Counted from the stretch's first letter, positions 16,247-25,596 are shown. The stretch is DNA of 64,000 bases from JAJYKN01 sp035516155 (GCA_035516155.1 DATJAP010000003.1:27843-91842); one strand, 5' to 3'. The notes: generated by a model not told the origin, from the letters alone. Numbers and translations: made by a program.

Positions 16247-17038
16247 TCATACGTGCTCCTTTGTGAAATGGAACAACCCCGTTCCATATCTATTCATTTT
16301 GTCATAATCATTGGTCAAATGACGACCATAAATGTACCTTTCCTCGATGAGGCGCATATCGTGAAAAAGCTCCAGAACGTACTCTCGTGTAAATGTCCGG
16401 TGCGCATTGAAATAGACCTTGTTAGCCGAATCGACAGGTACCGAAAATAAAAGGTTTCCACCCGGTGACAAGACCCGCTTGAGCTCGGCAACGGCCTTTT
16501 CACTTCCCCACGGGTCAATAGGGTCGCCGTATCGTCCAAGGCCAATGTGCTCAGTGACGCATAATGAGGAAAGGCTATCTATAGAATTGTCTTCAAAAGG
16601 CAGGTTTAATATTGATCCCCTTATGAAGGACAAATTGTCGAGTTTCAACTCGACAGCTCTTATGTCTATGTATGTTGTCGGGACAAATTGGGATATGATG
16701 GCTATTGTCGTTATGGATGATCCGACATCATAGTGATGCGCGGGATTAAGTTGAAATAGTTTTCTAGCGGCCCAGGTGTCTTGGAAAAAATAATGAGTTA
16801 CTATAGGAAGATAATCTGTTTTATCAGTTAGACATGGGAATAAATTGTGATATGACATTCTAAAATTGTGATTTGTATTTCTGTATTTATAATTAAGATA
16901 ATTGCTGAAATACCAAGAAAAGTTTCTGATCAATCGTATCGGCTTGAATACGATAAATGACTTTATGGCCAGTATAAGACGATACAGCGTAACAATGAAG
17001 TCCGATTTTTTGAATAGTGTTTTTAAACTCGATCTCAT
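16247..17038 (-). CDS. DUF268-like/class I methyltransferase
   Basis: A 263-residue protein. HYDVGSSITTIAIISQF is a motif I variant with Gly-Ser-Ser in place of the usual GxGxG, PTTYIDIRAVE is the strand-2 end, and SSLCVTEHIGLGRYGDPIDP is a signature of the DUF268 group. LSPGGNLLFSVPVD is the post-motif. The first 50 residues are basic and hydrophobic (LYRLILAIKSFIVFKPIRLI) and may associate with membrane. DUF268 proteins occur in LPS and capsule islands and are probably methyltransferases, though few have been tested. It lies 95 bases upstream of the other methyltransferase, same strand, likely one transcript. Confidence 0.8.
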   Translation of the reverse strand: MRSSLKTLFKKSDFIVTLYRLILAIKSFIVFKPIRLIRNFSWYFSNYLNYKYRNTNHNFRMSYHNLFPCLTDKTDYLPIVTHYFFQDTWAARKLFQLNPAHHYDVGSSITTIAIISQFVPTTYIDIRAVELKLDNLSFIRGSILNLPFEDNSIDSLSSLCVTEHIGLGRYGDPIDPWGSEKAVAELKRVLSPGGNLLFSVPVDSANKVYFNAHRTFTREYVLELFHDMRLIEERYIYGRHLTNDYDKMNRYGTGLFHFTKEHV

Positions 17039-17173
17039 TTTTTATGTATAATGTATTGGAAATACTTTCGAATACAAAATGACAGTGATTACGTGGTAAT
17101 AGTGCTTCTGTATCTTTAATTGTCCTGAACTTTAATTGCGTTTACAAGTAAGCCTTCCTGTTAAGATCCAATT

Positions 17174-17583
17174 TTACGCTGGTGTCTCTATGTTGTCCAC
17201 CGCATCATAAACATATTGCCGGTATAGTTCCTTGCCGTCCTCGGATGTCTGCATCGGTGTACGGCCCTGGCAATATCGTCCCTGATTAGTCCGCTGATTG
17301 TTGTAGTAATCCATGAACTCGTCAAGATCCGGATGGATCTCCTCGATGGTACGATAGCGCTTCTTTCGAAATGCGACCGCGTAAAACTCATCTTTGATCG
17401 TTTGATTGAGCCGCTCGACCGATCCATTGGTCTAAGGTCGGCGCACCCAGATGCGACTATGCTCAATCTCGTTAAGCTGAAGGTAAAGCTCATAAGGATG
17501 TGATTCCGGACGACCGCAATATTCCATCCCGTTTTCAGTCAACATTCGGAGCACCCGCACGCTGTGCTCATCAAAAAACGGCA
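17174..17583 (-). pseudogene. IS481/IS3-type transposase C-terminal fragment
   Basis: The frame reads FFDEHSVRVLRMLTENGMEY, then HSRIWVRRP, a TAG at 17432-17434, and continues TNGSVERLNQTIKDEFYAVA then DLDEFMDYYNNQRTNQGRYC to TAA at 17174. The T-x-TDNG-like (LTENGMEY), P-x-TNG-x-VER and YNN-x-R blocks are the end of a DDE integrase-core domain of the IS481 type. The element lacks its N-terminus, is interrupted by the in-frame TAG where a Trp or Arg is usual, and joins abruptly to the repeated radical SAM sequence at 17583/17584. Confidence 0.85.
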
Positions 17584-17887
17584 GCGGACGAGTAATTTTA
17601 TAGGTGCGTATACACATGATGCATTTCATTGGACATTTATTAGTTAATTCAAGTTTTTCAATAACGAATGGATAGTTAACAACAACTGGTCTCATTCTTA
17701 TTGCAATATGATAATTCATACTGATGACTTTATTTATAAGCATATAAAAAAATGAATTACTGATATTCATGTGGCACTCTCTCCCGGGCCCCCTATGGAT
17801 ATTTCGCGAGATATTGTTGTATCCCCCAAGCCTTGTCCGATTTTATCACTTTTCTTGTTCAGGCGCTACCACTTCGTTCTACACCGA
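17584..17887. repeat. 304-bp direct repeat, copy 2 (broken radical SAM 5' end)
   Basis: Second copy of 13783-14086. On the minus strand it encodes the first roughly 60 residues of the radical SAM protein, including the CX3CX2C cluster motif, and then runs in frame into the IS481-type fragment, ending at the TAG at 17432. The chimeric 112-codon frame is almost certainly non-functional: it has the cluster motif but no barrel. Confidence 0.93.
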
Positions 17888-18439
17888 CGGTCATCGAACT
17901 CGTCTAGGCAGGCGGTCTTCTACGCCTGTCTTCTTTATCTCAAAATCAGAGCTGTAATCTAGACTTCGTTTATATAGGGAATGTTTTGACCCAATATGTT
18001 GCCGTCGCAGACAAAGACTGATGGTAGATCTAACCATAGGATAATTCTAGGTGACCTAATGAGAACTAAATCATTGCACAAAACTGTTTAAAGATACACC
18101 GATGGTGCTCTTGCTAGATACTATACTCCGTTTGAATGGAGATCGCTAGGGCAGAGGGTTTTATGGCTGTGGAATGATGAAAAAGTTTCGGAGCGGCGGT
18201 TTGGAAAATTCTCAAGAGGGAAGAACGCCGAACTTGAGACGTGCGATGCGTGGATTATCAACAGAGGCCCTCCGTGAATTCTGGCCATACCCATATGGCA
18301 AATGTGAAGTGAAGTGCCTCCAAGCATCGTTTTTGGGGCTATGCACTCTTGACTGACACCGACCTGACATTGATGTTGACGATTGCCGAGTTGTTAACTC
18401 GGAACCTTGCACAATCCGTGGTCCAGTATTATCCTGGGA
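17888..18439. other. Gap without a recognisable gene
   Basis: About 550 bases. Short open stretches exist on both strands (for example a plus-strand run with WNDEKVSERRFGKFSRGKNA near 18170-18230), but none has a good start or a recognisable family. The region marks the border from the AT-rich scarred island to the GC-richer backbone and probably contains further decayed mobile DNA. Confidence 0.4.
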
Positions 18440-18811
18440 CTATTTTTCTGTGGAGACGTCGTTTGCTGTCGCTTTCTCCAGCGTCATCTGGTCTGCGACA
18501 TCGGCATTCCTTTCAACATGCTCTGTCGGGTCTTGGTAATGTTTTAGCAGCGTTTCGACCTGGGCAACTGTCGCATTCTGAATATCATCTTCGCTCACCA
18601 GAAGCTGTTCTCCCGTAATCTCGTCCTTCATCCCCTGTATAACCAAATCCAGGTTGATCACGCCTCCCTGCTGCTTAAGTTTTCGCACGATATCGACGCC
18701 AATACTGTAATTATCCTTGTCGGTCTGGGTTTTGAGTGCTTGCATGTCCCCGGCACCAACCTGCGAGGCCAGAAGTAAAACGCCCACGACTGCGATCCAT
18801 TTCATTTTCAT
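18440..18811 (-). CDS. Periplasmic protein with FKBP N-terminal dimerisation domain only
   Basis: About 123 residues. Signal peptide MKMKWIAVVGVLLLASQVGA is followed by LKTQTDKDNYSIGVDIVRKL and DLVIQGMKDEITGEQLLVSE, the conserved FKBP_N (Mip/FkpA) domain pattern of Y-S-x-G-x-x-I-x-x-x-x-K then GxxDxxxG. In Mip/FkpA this part dimerises and binds clients; the C-terminal prolyl isomerase domain is absent and the protein ends in an acidic tail. GGAGG lies just before the ATG cluster; ATG 18811 gives four-base spacing, while 18805 gives ten. It may be a standalone chaperone or a truncated gene. The next gene upstream is a receiver-AraC regulator. Confidence 0.75.
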   Translation of the reverse strand: MKMKWIAVVGVLLLASQVGAGDMQALKTQTDKDNYSIGVDIVRKLKQQGGVINLDLVIQGMKDEITGEQLLVSEDDIQNATVAQVETLLKHYQDPTEHVERNADVADQMTLEKATANDVSTEK

Positions 18812-18931
18812 CATGCCTCCCTTCCAGCGTTTCATCATGACCAACAACAACGCCGCAGGGCATGACTAACGCTGACTTTCCAACCCGGCATTCCAATTAT
18901 GCGGATGAAACCGAACGTTATTCCTTTCAAG

Positions 18932-19780
18932 CTATTGTTCTAGTGTTGCCTGTTGCCGATCAGCAAATGTCTTTGCCGCTGGGGTATTTTGTGATTGGGA
19001 CATCTGCCGATAGGCGGTCGGCGTAACGCCCGTGTTTTTCTTGAACTGTCTGATAAAGTTACTCAGGTCCCGGAACCCCACCTCGCTGGCTACCAGCGAA
19101 ACGCTGTTCTTATTCCCGGCCAGGAGTTCCTTTGCCCGGCCTATCCTCAAGGAATTCACGTATTTCATAGGGTTCATGCCGGTATACCTTTTGAATACCC
19201 GGCAAAAATGGAATTTGCTGAGACTGGCTTTTCGTGCGAGACCTCCCAGTTCCATCGGGGACCAAAGGTTGCTTTCAATGAAGGAAATGACCTGCAGAAT
19301 GTTCTGCGGTTTGTCAGAGAAGGTCGTTTTAAGGCGCGAAGTCGACGCTTTCCCTAGGGACATATTTGCGGCAGGGACCCCGTCACTCCCGGTCGACTGC
19401 CTGACAGCCAAGAGATTTTCCACGAGCTGCTGGAGGTTGATGACATTCACCGGCTTCTGATAATACTCCTGCGCGCCCAGTTTCATGGCACTGACCACGG
19501 TTTCATCCGAGCTCTGGTCAGACAAAAAGATGACGGGAACATCAGGATGGGCTTGTTTGATCTGGCGCAAAGCCAACATTCCCCTCCATACTTCACAGCC
19601 GCTGTCGAGAACAATAACGTCAGCCTCGCACAGACTGATCCTGTCTTCATAGTACCCGAATGTACACTGTTCCACCCTTTTGCCTTTGATGTAAAGGGAA
19701 CTGCAGTAGGCCGGTTTTTCATCATTGCTGATTAAAAGCACAGAAACCCGTTGCCTTTCACTTTGGCCTGTCATCATCAA
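18932..19780 (-). CDS. Receiver-domain AraC-family transcription regulator
   Basis: 282 residues. Residues 10 to about 130 form a response-regulator receiver: the strand VLLISND, phospho-acceptor Asp in DVIVLDSGCEVWRG, VPVIFLSDQSS, and the conserved Lys of EYYQKPVN. The usual acidic pair near the N-terminus is reduced (NDE). A linker leads to an AraC/XylS DNA-binding domain at about 165-265 with both helix-turn-helix units: GLARKASLSKFHFCRVFKRY and VASEVGFRDLSNFIRQFKKN, then TGVTPTAYRQ. Probably phosphorylated by a sensor kinase not encoded next to it. The target could include the FKBP-domain gene just downstream. ATG choice among three N-terminal methionines is open. Confidence 0.92.
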   Translation of the reverse strand: MMMTGQSERQRVSVLLISNDEKPAYCSSLYIKGKRVEQCTFGYYEDRISLCEADVIVLDSGCEVWRGMLALRQIKQAHPDVPVIFLSDQSSDETVVSAMKLGAQEYYQKPVNVINLQQLVENLLAVRQSTGSDGVPAANMSLGKASTSRLKTTFSDKPQNILQVISFIESNLWSPMELGGLARKASLSKFHFCRVFKRYTGMNPMKYVNSLRIGRAKELLAGNKNSVSLVASEVGFRDLSNFIRQFKKNTGVTPTAYRQMSQSQNTPAAKTFADRQQATLEQ

Positions 19781-20363
19781 GCACCATCCATTAGCCAGGT
19801 TAGAGATTAGTTTGATGCCGTTTCTGTTGCAATTAATATATAATATTTGCGTTTCGGTTATCGTGTTGCTTAAGCATTTTTTTCTAATACAATAGCAATA
19901 TCAGCAAAACGAGTGCCAGAAAGAGATGAGGGAAAAAAACTTTTAAAATCAATGTATTATAAAAAATGCCCCGTTCATAAAATGAAATCAGCCTATTTTG
20001 AACCACTCATCTTAACAGTAAATGCATCTCTTGACCCATAATCATTTTTCCAAATGCGCGATTTATACTGATGGCCTGTATAAAGTTATCTTATCACAAG
20101 GAAAGGAATTGATTAAATTATATTGGAAATTTAATGTTTTTTCCTTAACTTCTCTTCGGGCATGGATCGACACTCTATCTACTTTTCCCTTCCTTTTGGA
20201 TTGAGTAGCCAGAAACCGCTTAAACCTATGTCGGCATAGTCCTGCCACCAGACAACTTCGAATCCCCACAGCATCAAGGCGAGGGTCTCACCCACAGCCT
20301 CAATCTCCTTGTCGATTGCGCATGTCCTACGCTCTTGATGCGAACCACGCCATATGTTCCTCT
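19781..20363. other. AT-rich gap, no gene recognised
   Basis: About 580 bases between the AraC-type regulator start and the end of the flavoprotein gene. The 19790-20150 part is AT-rich, as expected for the regulator's promoter region, but no convincing -35/-10 pair stands out. On the minus strand 20206-20345 an open stretch ending GLSGFWLLNPKGREK has no good start and no recognised family; it may be a decayed 3' end. Confidence 0.4.
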
Positions 20364-21551
20364 CTAGGCGAACTGGCCAGCGGCAAATCCCGATGCCCAA
20401 GCCCAATGAAGGTTGTAGCCACCGAGTTCCCCGGTCACATCGACAACTTCACCGATGAAATACAGGCCAGGCACCTTTTTCGATTCCATGGTCTTAGACG
20501 AGAGTTCATCGGTGTTCACACCGCCCGCGGTCACCTCGGCAGTCGCATACCCTTCTGTGCCTTTAGGAACGACTTCCCATGCGTGCAGACGGTCAGCGAG
20601 CGTTCTCAACTCCCTGTCTGAAGTCTCGTTGATCGGCTTCGCATCGGGCAACAGGCCGCACCACGTTTGCGCAAACCGCTTCGGCAGATATTCAGAAAGC
20701 AGATTGTGCAGCAGAGATTTGCTGTGTCTCCGGGAAGCGATAATTTTCAGTATGTCAATCTCCGGGAGGACATCGATGATCAGCGCTGAACCAGGTTCCC
20801 AATACAGCGACGCCTGGAGCGCCGCCGGCCCGCTCAATCCCCGGTGCGTGAAGAGGATGCTGCCGCGAAACTTCCGGGAACCGCAGGATACGGTTGCATC
20901 GAAAGAAACACCGGCAAGATCTCGAAAGACCTGCTGGTCCTTTCCTGAGAAAACAAAGGGCACAAGCGCCGGCCTGACCTGGGTCATTTGAAGCCCGAAG
21001 GTTCTGGCCAAGTCATGGCCGAAGCTGCTGGCACCGAGATTGGAGTAGGAAAGACCGCCTGTCGCAATCACCAGAGATTCCGAGTTGAATCGTCCCTGGT
21101 TTGTCTCAATCAGAAAATTCTCGCTTTTCCTGACGTCCGTCACGAGACAAGTGAGCAGCATTTCCACGCCGGCCTTCTCGCATTCCCATTCGAGCATGGT
21201 GATTATTTCACGGGAGCTTTTCACACAGAAAATCTGGCCCGCTTCTTTTTCGTAATAATTGACATTATGATTTCCGGCAAGGGCCAGGATGTCGCGGGGC
21301 GTGAAACGCGCCAAAGCCGACCTGCAGAAAGGAGGATTTTGAGAAAAGTAGTGGCCAGCGGTCACATGCAGGTTCGTAAAATTACACCTGCCTCCGCCGG
21401 AGATGCGGACCTTCGAGCCTGTCTGCTTCGCATGGTCGACCACCAGCACAGAGCGACCGCGCTTACCGCATTCGATTGCACAGAGCAGGCCCGATGCACC
21501 AGCGCCGATGATGATAACGTCTTTTGAGGTAATGGATACGGTCACGGTCAC
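20364..21551 (-). CDS. BaiN/HI0933 (YhiN) family FAD-dependent oxidoreductase
   Basis: A 395-residue flavoprotein. The dinucleotide-binding motif is DVIIIGAGASGLLCAIECGK at residue 12, then VLVVDH, then the family hallmark GSKVRISGGGRCNFTN. SLVIATGGLSYSNLGASSFG is the second FAD-binding motif, and the C-terminal motif is GLYFIGEVVDVTGELGGYNL with the WASGFAAGQ ending. The family includes BaiN (bile-acid reduction) and many uncharacterised members; the substrate here is unknown. Length is normal. No functional link to the neighbours is visible. Confidence 0.94.
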   Translation of the reverse strand: MTVTVSITSKDVIIIGAGASGLLCAIECGKRGRSVLVVDHAKQTGSKVRISGGGRCNFTNLHVTAGHYFSQNPPFCRSALARFTPRDILALAGNHNVNYYEKEAGQIFCVKSSREIITMLEWECEKAGVEMLLTCLVTDVRKSENFLIETNQGRFNSESLVIATGGLSYSNLGASSFGHDLARTFGLQMTQVRPALVPFVFSGKDQQVFRDLAGVSFDATVSCGSRKFRGSILFTHRGLSGPAALQASLYWEPGSALIIDVLPEIDILKIIASRRHSKSLLHNLLSEYLPKRFAQTWCGLLPDAKPINETSDRELRTLADRLHAWEVVPKGTEGYATAEVTAGGVNTDELSSKTMESKKVPGLYFIGEVVDVTGELGGYNLHWAWASGFAAGQFA

Positions 21552-22080
21552 CTAACTGATCGTCTCGTACGAGATCGAGCAATGTCCTTACGGTGTCATG
21601 CCGGCTCATCCCGTCATGAGGACAAGAGGAGCTTCGATCCAGTCTTGATTATTTTTCACGTTTGTCGTCCGCATTGATGTGCTGTAATGTCCCATCATTC
21701 AGGACGATCGACAGCAATCGAGTCGTAAAACGACAGAAGGTCATCAACGGCTGCGTCGGAATAACGGATAGCGCATCTATCTGGCAGGATTGCGCCGTTG
21801 CAATTTCTGATGATGAATGATCCCTTTTTTTCCGGCCGCTGCCTGAAATTGGACCGCGGTGAGCGTCTCAAAAAACCCTATTTTGGACGCGCAGCTTATC
21901 AAAATATTCGATGTTCATCACCACCCAAACGCCGTTCGCGGTCTGATAGACGGACTCATCCAGTTATGACAAAGAGACGCTATTCCCCTCTATCCCTCAG
22001 ACGAGAAATCAGTTTAACTCAAAAAAAACGTAATTTTGAACTTTATGATCGTGCGCGTCTAGGCCCCTATCAAAACCGTT
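21552..22080. other. Gap with a 12-bp perfect palindrome near the flavoprotein start
   Basis: No gene recognised in about 530 bases. TCTCGTACGAGA at 21563-21574 is a perfect palindrome 12 bases before the flavoprotein start and could be an operator of a TetR-like repressor, but no regulator gene lies next to it. The rest shows scattered short frames only. Confidence 0.4.
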
Positions 22081-24285
22081 TCATTCCTTGCCTGTCTCAA
22101 ACTTAATTGCAGGAGCATCAGCGGTGAGTCCCCTTGTGATCGAGATCCCTATTCCCTTGTCGCCTTCAACGTATGCCTGTCCCTCGCTGACGAAGGAATG
22201 TTCCCTCTTCCCCGTCAAATCAATAAATATCCCGAGGCCCCCGTTTGTCGCCGCACCCTGCACCAGGGACCCTCCCTGATAATGGTCCTCGCCGCCGTCA
22301 TCCTCGAAAAAGCCGACACCATAATCGTGTCCCATGCCCTGTCCCACACCGAACGAGTCATAATAGAAATCATTTCCTGCCCGGTCCAGTAAAACGCCGA
22401 TAGAGGAATGGATCCCCGCACCCTGGCTGTAACGCCCCGATATATACTGGTCGTTGCCCGCCCTGTCGTCCAGGATGCCCAAACCGTAATAATAGGACGC
22501 CCCCTGGGCAAAATAGTCGGCGATGTAGGTATCATCTCCACTGCTATCGATCAGCATGCCTACGCCCCCGGGCACCCCGTCTTTGTCTTTTTCCGGCCTT
22601 TCGCCGAGCCCGAAGCCCTGGCCCATGCTTTGCGTGGACGCCGAGGGGTCACGAAAATCTGGCTCCAGTCCACCCAGCTGATAAAAGTCATTCCCTGCTT
22701 CATCAAACAGAATTCCCGCCCCTCCAAACAGCCCCAATCCCTGCCCCCCGTACGAGCAAAGATACCGGTCGTCACCTTTTCTATTCACGAGAATGCCGAT
22801 ACCCATCTGTCCCGTGCCTTGGGCAAATTCCCTGGCACTGAAAATTCCGTTTCCGTCACCGTGATAGAGGAAACCAAGCCCCCAGAAGCCCGCACCCTGG
22901 CTGCCATCCCGGGCAATGAAGGTATCGTTGCCGCCAAGATCTATCAGAAATCCCCCACCCAAAAGCCCCGCGCCCTGGGAGAAATTTTCCTTGGTTATAT
23001 AGCGGTCGTTTCCTCCCCAGTCTATAACCAAAGCGAGGGGCATGCCAGGCCGCGTCCCGCCTGCATTATTGAGATAGACATCATCACCGCCAAGATCGAG
23101 GATGAGTGCGGCGTCCTCCGTATATACATTCGGCCCCTCGCCGCCGACAATCACCTTCCCGATGGGGCTCATGGCTTCATAGAGAATCGGCCCTTTATTT
23201 CCGCCAAAACGCTGTATCAGATCAGCTTTTAAAAGAGACAGATTATCCCGTGTGAGAAAGGCAAGGAGAGGCGTAAAGGCCCGGAAAAGGGCTGCGCGAT
23301 CGACCTTCAGGGAAACTTCCAGAATCCTGTTCCACTGGCTGTCGTCCGAGGGATCGAGGGCCTTGTCCTGCAGCAACTTTTTTTCTTCCGGCGTCAGATT
23401 GGACAGAGCGGCGTCGATACTCCTCGTTGTTTCCTCCATAACATGAAGGAGCGCGGGAAACGTGATTTCCTCCGGTTTTTCCGGAGAGGGAAGACTCACG
23501 TCGAGGAGGGCCGCTGCCCGCCGCACGCCCTCAGCGGGATCCTCGTTCTCGAAAGGCTCGCTGATACCGCGGGACAATTCTTTCGCAACCTCTCCGGCTT
23601 CCAGGGGATGCCGCATCAGGTAAGTCACCTGTTCCAGCTGGAGCGGATGCGATTTTTTTTCCAGCGCAGACCCCGGGTTATGCACACTGTTCGACCTCTC
23701 ATACAAACCGTCGTAAACAGCGTGCAATGCGGGAAGCGCGCCTTGTGCGCTCAGGGCATTTCCCAGCAAAGAGGTTTGTGTGGGGCATGTCCCCATGTCG
23801 GGATGCATCGCCTCCCTCTGCTCATGGGTGGGCTGCTCTTCCAGGATGACGGAGAGGGAAAGCGTGCGGTCCCCGCGAAGAATATCGAGCACGGCAAGGG
23901 AGCCGATCTTTTCCCGCTCGATCATTTTTTTCAACAATGGTTCAACGCGCACCGCGTCGCCACAGACGGGATTGTTGTTCAGGGACAGAATGACGTCATC
24001 GTCCTTGAGGCCGGCCTTGTCCGCCGGTGAACCGTTTATTATCCCGGCAACCTGGACAAAATAGTTTTCTTTGCAGGTCGACGGGGCTTGCTCCAGTTTC
24101 CGGGAAGCCAGGTAGATGCCAAGATAGGGTTTCGGTTTCAGGACAGGATAGGGTTGCGAAGGCACATTGAGCAATTCACAATAGGAAAATGTTCCGGGCC
24201 GCAGTTCTTTGGGCGACAGAGAAAGCCGCCCGCCGCATGAGCAGAGAACTATCGCCAGGAACAGACAGGAACAATATTTTTTCAT
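22081..24285 (-). CDS. PDZ-domain lipoprotein with about eleven 25-residue GNDxY repeats
   Basis: 734 residues. A lipoprotein signal (KYCSCLFLAIVLCSCGG) leads to a PDZ domain at about 50-150 (GIINGSPADKAGLKDDDVIL). A mainly helical region follows to about 385. Residues about 400-720 hold roughly eleven repeats with consensus G-x-G-[IFV]-L-x-D-x-x-G-N-D-x-Y-x-x-x-x-x-x-QG, for example LIDLGGNDTFIARDGSQGAG and DDRAGNDQYISGRYSQGAG. The Gly/Asp pattern recalls RTX-like calcium-binding solenoids, but the period is longer, so a beta-solenoid on the outer-membrane or periplasmic side is inferred. It begins 15 bases after the gene for a basic-tailed coiled-coil protein. Function unknown. Confidence 0.85.
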   Translation of the reverse strand: MKKYCSCLFLAIVLCSCGGRLSLSPKELRPGTFSYCELLNVPSQPYPVLKPKPYLGIYLASRKLEQAPSTCKENYFVQVAGIINGSPADKAGLKDDDVILSLNNNPVCGDAVRVEPLLKKMIEREKIGSLAVLDILRGDRTLSLSVILEEQPTHEQREAMHPDMGTCPTQTSLLGNALSAQGALPALHAVYDGLYERSNSVHNPGSALEKKSHPLQLEQVTYLMRHPLEAGEVAKELSRGISEPFENEDPAEGVRRAAALLDVSLPSPEKPEEITFPALLHVMEETTRSIDAALSNLTPEEKKLLQDKALDPSDDSQWNRILEVSLKVDRAALFRAFTPLLAFLTRDNLSLLKADLIQRFGGNKGPILYEAMSPIGKVIVGGEGPNVYTEDAALILDLGGDDVYLNNAGGTRPGMPLALVIDWGGNDRYITKENFSQGAGLLGGGFLIDLGGNDTFIARDGSQGAGFWGLGFLYHGDGNGIFSAREFAQGTGQMGIGILVNRKGDDRYLCSYGGQGLGLFGGAGILFDEAGNDFYQLGGLEPDFRDPSASTQSMGQGFGLGERPEKDKDGVPGGVGMLIDSSGDDTYIADYFAQGASYYYGLGILDDRAGNDQYISGRYSQGAGIHSSIGVLLDRAGNDFYYDSFGVGQGMGHDYGVGFFEDDGGEDHYQGGSLVQGAATNGGLGIFIDLTGKREHSFVSEGQAYVEGDKGIGISITRGLTADAPAIKFETGKE

Positions 24286-24299
24286 AAGGAAGCATCCCC

Positions 24300-25457
24300 T
24301 CAGCTTCGCCGGCCCTTCCCGCTCCTTCTGTCCCCGCCGCGTCTGCGTTCAGGCCCCCGGTAGTTCGGATCATTTGCTTTCCTCCGGTCCGGTTGTGTTC
24401 TGCGGTCCTTTCGGGCCCTGCGTTCCTTTTGCACCTGCCCGAAGAGATAGTCGAGCATCTCCGTTCTTTTTGCATTGAGGATGCTGTCGTGCCGCGTCCC
24501 AGGGCCATTGCCGGCCTGGTTTATCTCAAGTCGACAACCCAATAAAAGTGAAACAAGGAGGTGCTCAAGCTGTTTGAATAGGCTGAGGTTCTCCAGGACG
24601 GTCCCGCCCTTTTTGCTCTCGAGATCGGCAAGCACGACGGCAATGTCCTGCGACGTCGCCTTTACATGATCATGGATCGTTTCATACCATTTTGTGAGAG
24701 CGTTACCGTCCTCGTTGATGAGGATCGACAGCTCCGATGTTATCATCTCCACCCCATCCCTGGCTTTTTCCAGCTTCTCCTTGGTAATCTTGCCGTGGTG
24801 CAGGGCTCTTTTCAACAGATCCTTGAAATAGTTATTCACATCCTCGATCAGCTGCTTTTCCTTTGTCCGCCCGATTCCGGCTTCCGCGAGAATGACTACC
24901 GACATTTCGCAGAGTTTTTCAATTCTGACCAGATTCTCCCTGACATACAGCGCGATGCGGCGCAGTTCGGGGGCTATTTGCAGCCACTGTTTCTTGAGCA
25001 TTGCGAGAATCTTTTTTCGCTCCGCGATCATTTGCTGGAGTCTCTCCATCCTCATCACATCGTTTATTCTCTTTGTGCTGAGGCGGCCAATCTCGTGCTC
25101 CGCCGACTTGATGAAGGCCGACGGGTTCTTGAAGTCGAGGGACTCGAGCCTGTGCAGGTGATAAGCATACAGTTCCACTTCCGACAGGAGGACGGGGTTG
25201 ACGAATTGAGTATGGTCGAGCACGCCGAACAATATCCGCTGCCGGATGTCCGCTACCGCGTCGTCCGTCGCCTGGCGTTGCACAAAGTCATCCACTTCTT
25301 TGAGCAGCCGCCGGTACGCGGCCAGATCATTGATACGCGGCTCCCCGCCGCCTTCCTTGCCAGCATTCGCAAGAAACGCCTCGAGTTCCTCTGGGGCGGG
25401 CTGGATGCTTTCGTCGAAATCCGTGCGGTTGTCGAATATGGGTTTGTTAATCGTCAT
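24300..25457 (-). CDS. Unrecognised helical protein with a very basic C-terminal tail
   Basis: 385 residues, no signal peptide and no membrane helix. It appears almost entirely helical, with heptad-like stretches such as RMERLQQMIAERKKILAMLK and LIEDVNNYFKDLLKRALHHG. The last 40 residues are strikingly basic: RKDRRTQPDRRKANDP, then GPERRRGGDRRSGKGRRS. RRxDRR-rich tails of this type recur at the ends of proteins in delta-type bacteria and Nitrospirota, sometimes before PilZ or signalling domains; their role is unclear and could be nucleic-acid or membrane-phosphate contact. It precedes the PDZ-repeat lipoprotein gene by 14 bases, so the two are likely co-transcribed. Function unknown. Confidence 0.8.
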   Translation of the reverse strand: MTINKPIFDNRTDFDESIQPAPEELEAFLANAGKEGGGEPRINDLAAYRRLLKEVDDFVQRQATDDAVADIRQRILFGVLDHTQFVNPVLLSEVELYAYHLHRLESLDFKNPSAFIKSAEHEIGRLSTKRINDVMRMERLQQMIAERKKILAMLKKQWLQIAPELRRIALYVRENLVRIEKLCEMSVVILAEAGIGRTKEKQLIEDVNNYFKDLLKRALHHGKITKEKLEKARDGVEMITSELSILINEDGNALTKWYETIHDHVKATSQDIAVVLADLESKKGGTVLENLSLFKQLEHLLVSLLLGCRLEINQAGNGPGTRHDSILNAKRTEMLDYLFGQVQKERRARKDRRTQPDRRKANDPNYRGPERRRGGDRRSGKGRRS

Positions 25458-25596
25458 GGCAATCCTGAAATGAACAGCGGTTCTTCATGAATCATACAGA
25501 AAGGCAGTCACTGGGTCAAGAGGGGATTCTTTTCTTTTTTGCCGGTGGATGGAAAAAACCTCACGCATCGCATGACCTCAGGCCAAATCAAGGCTT

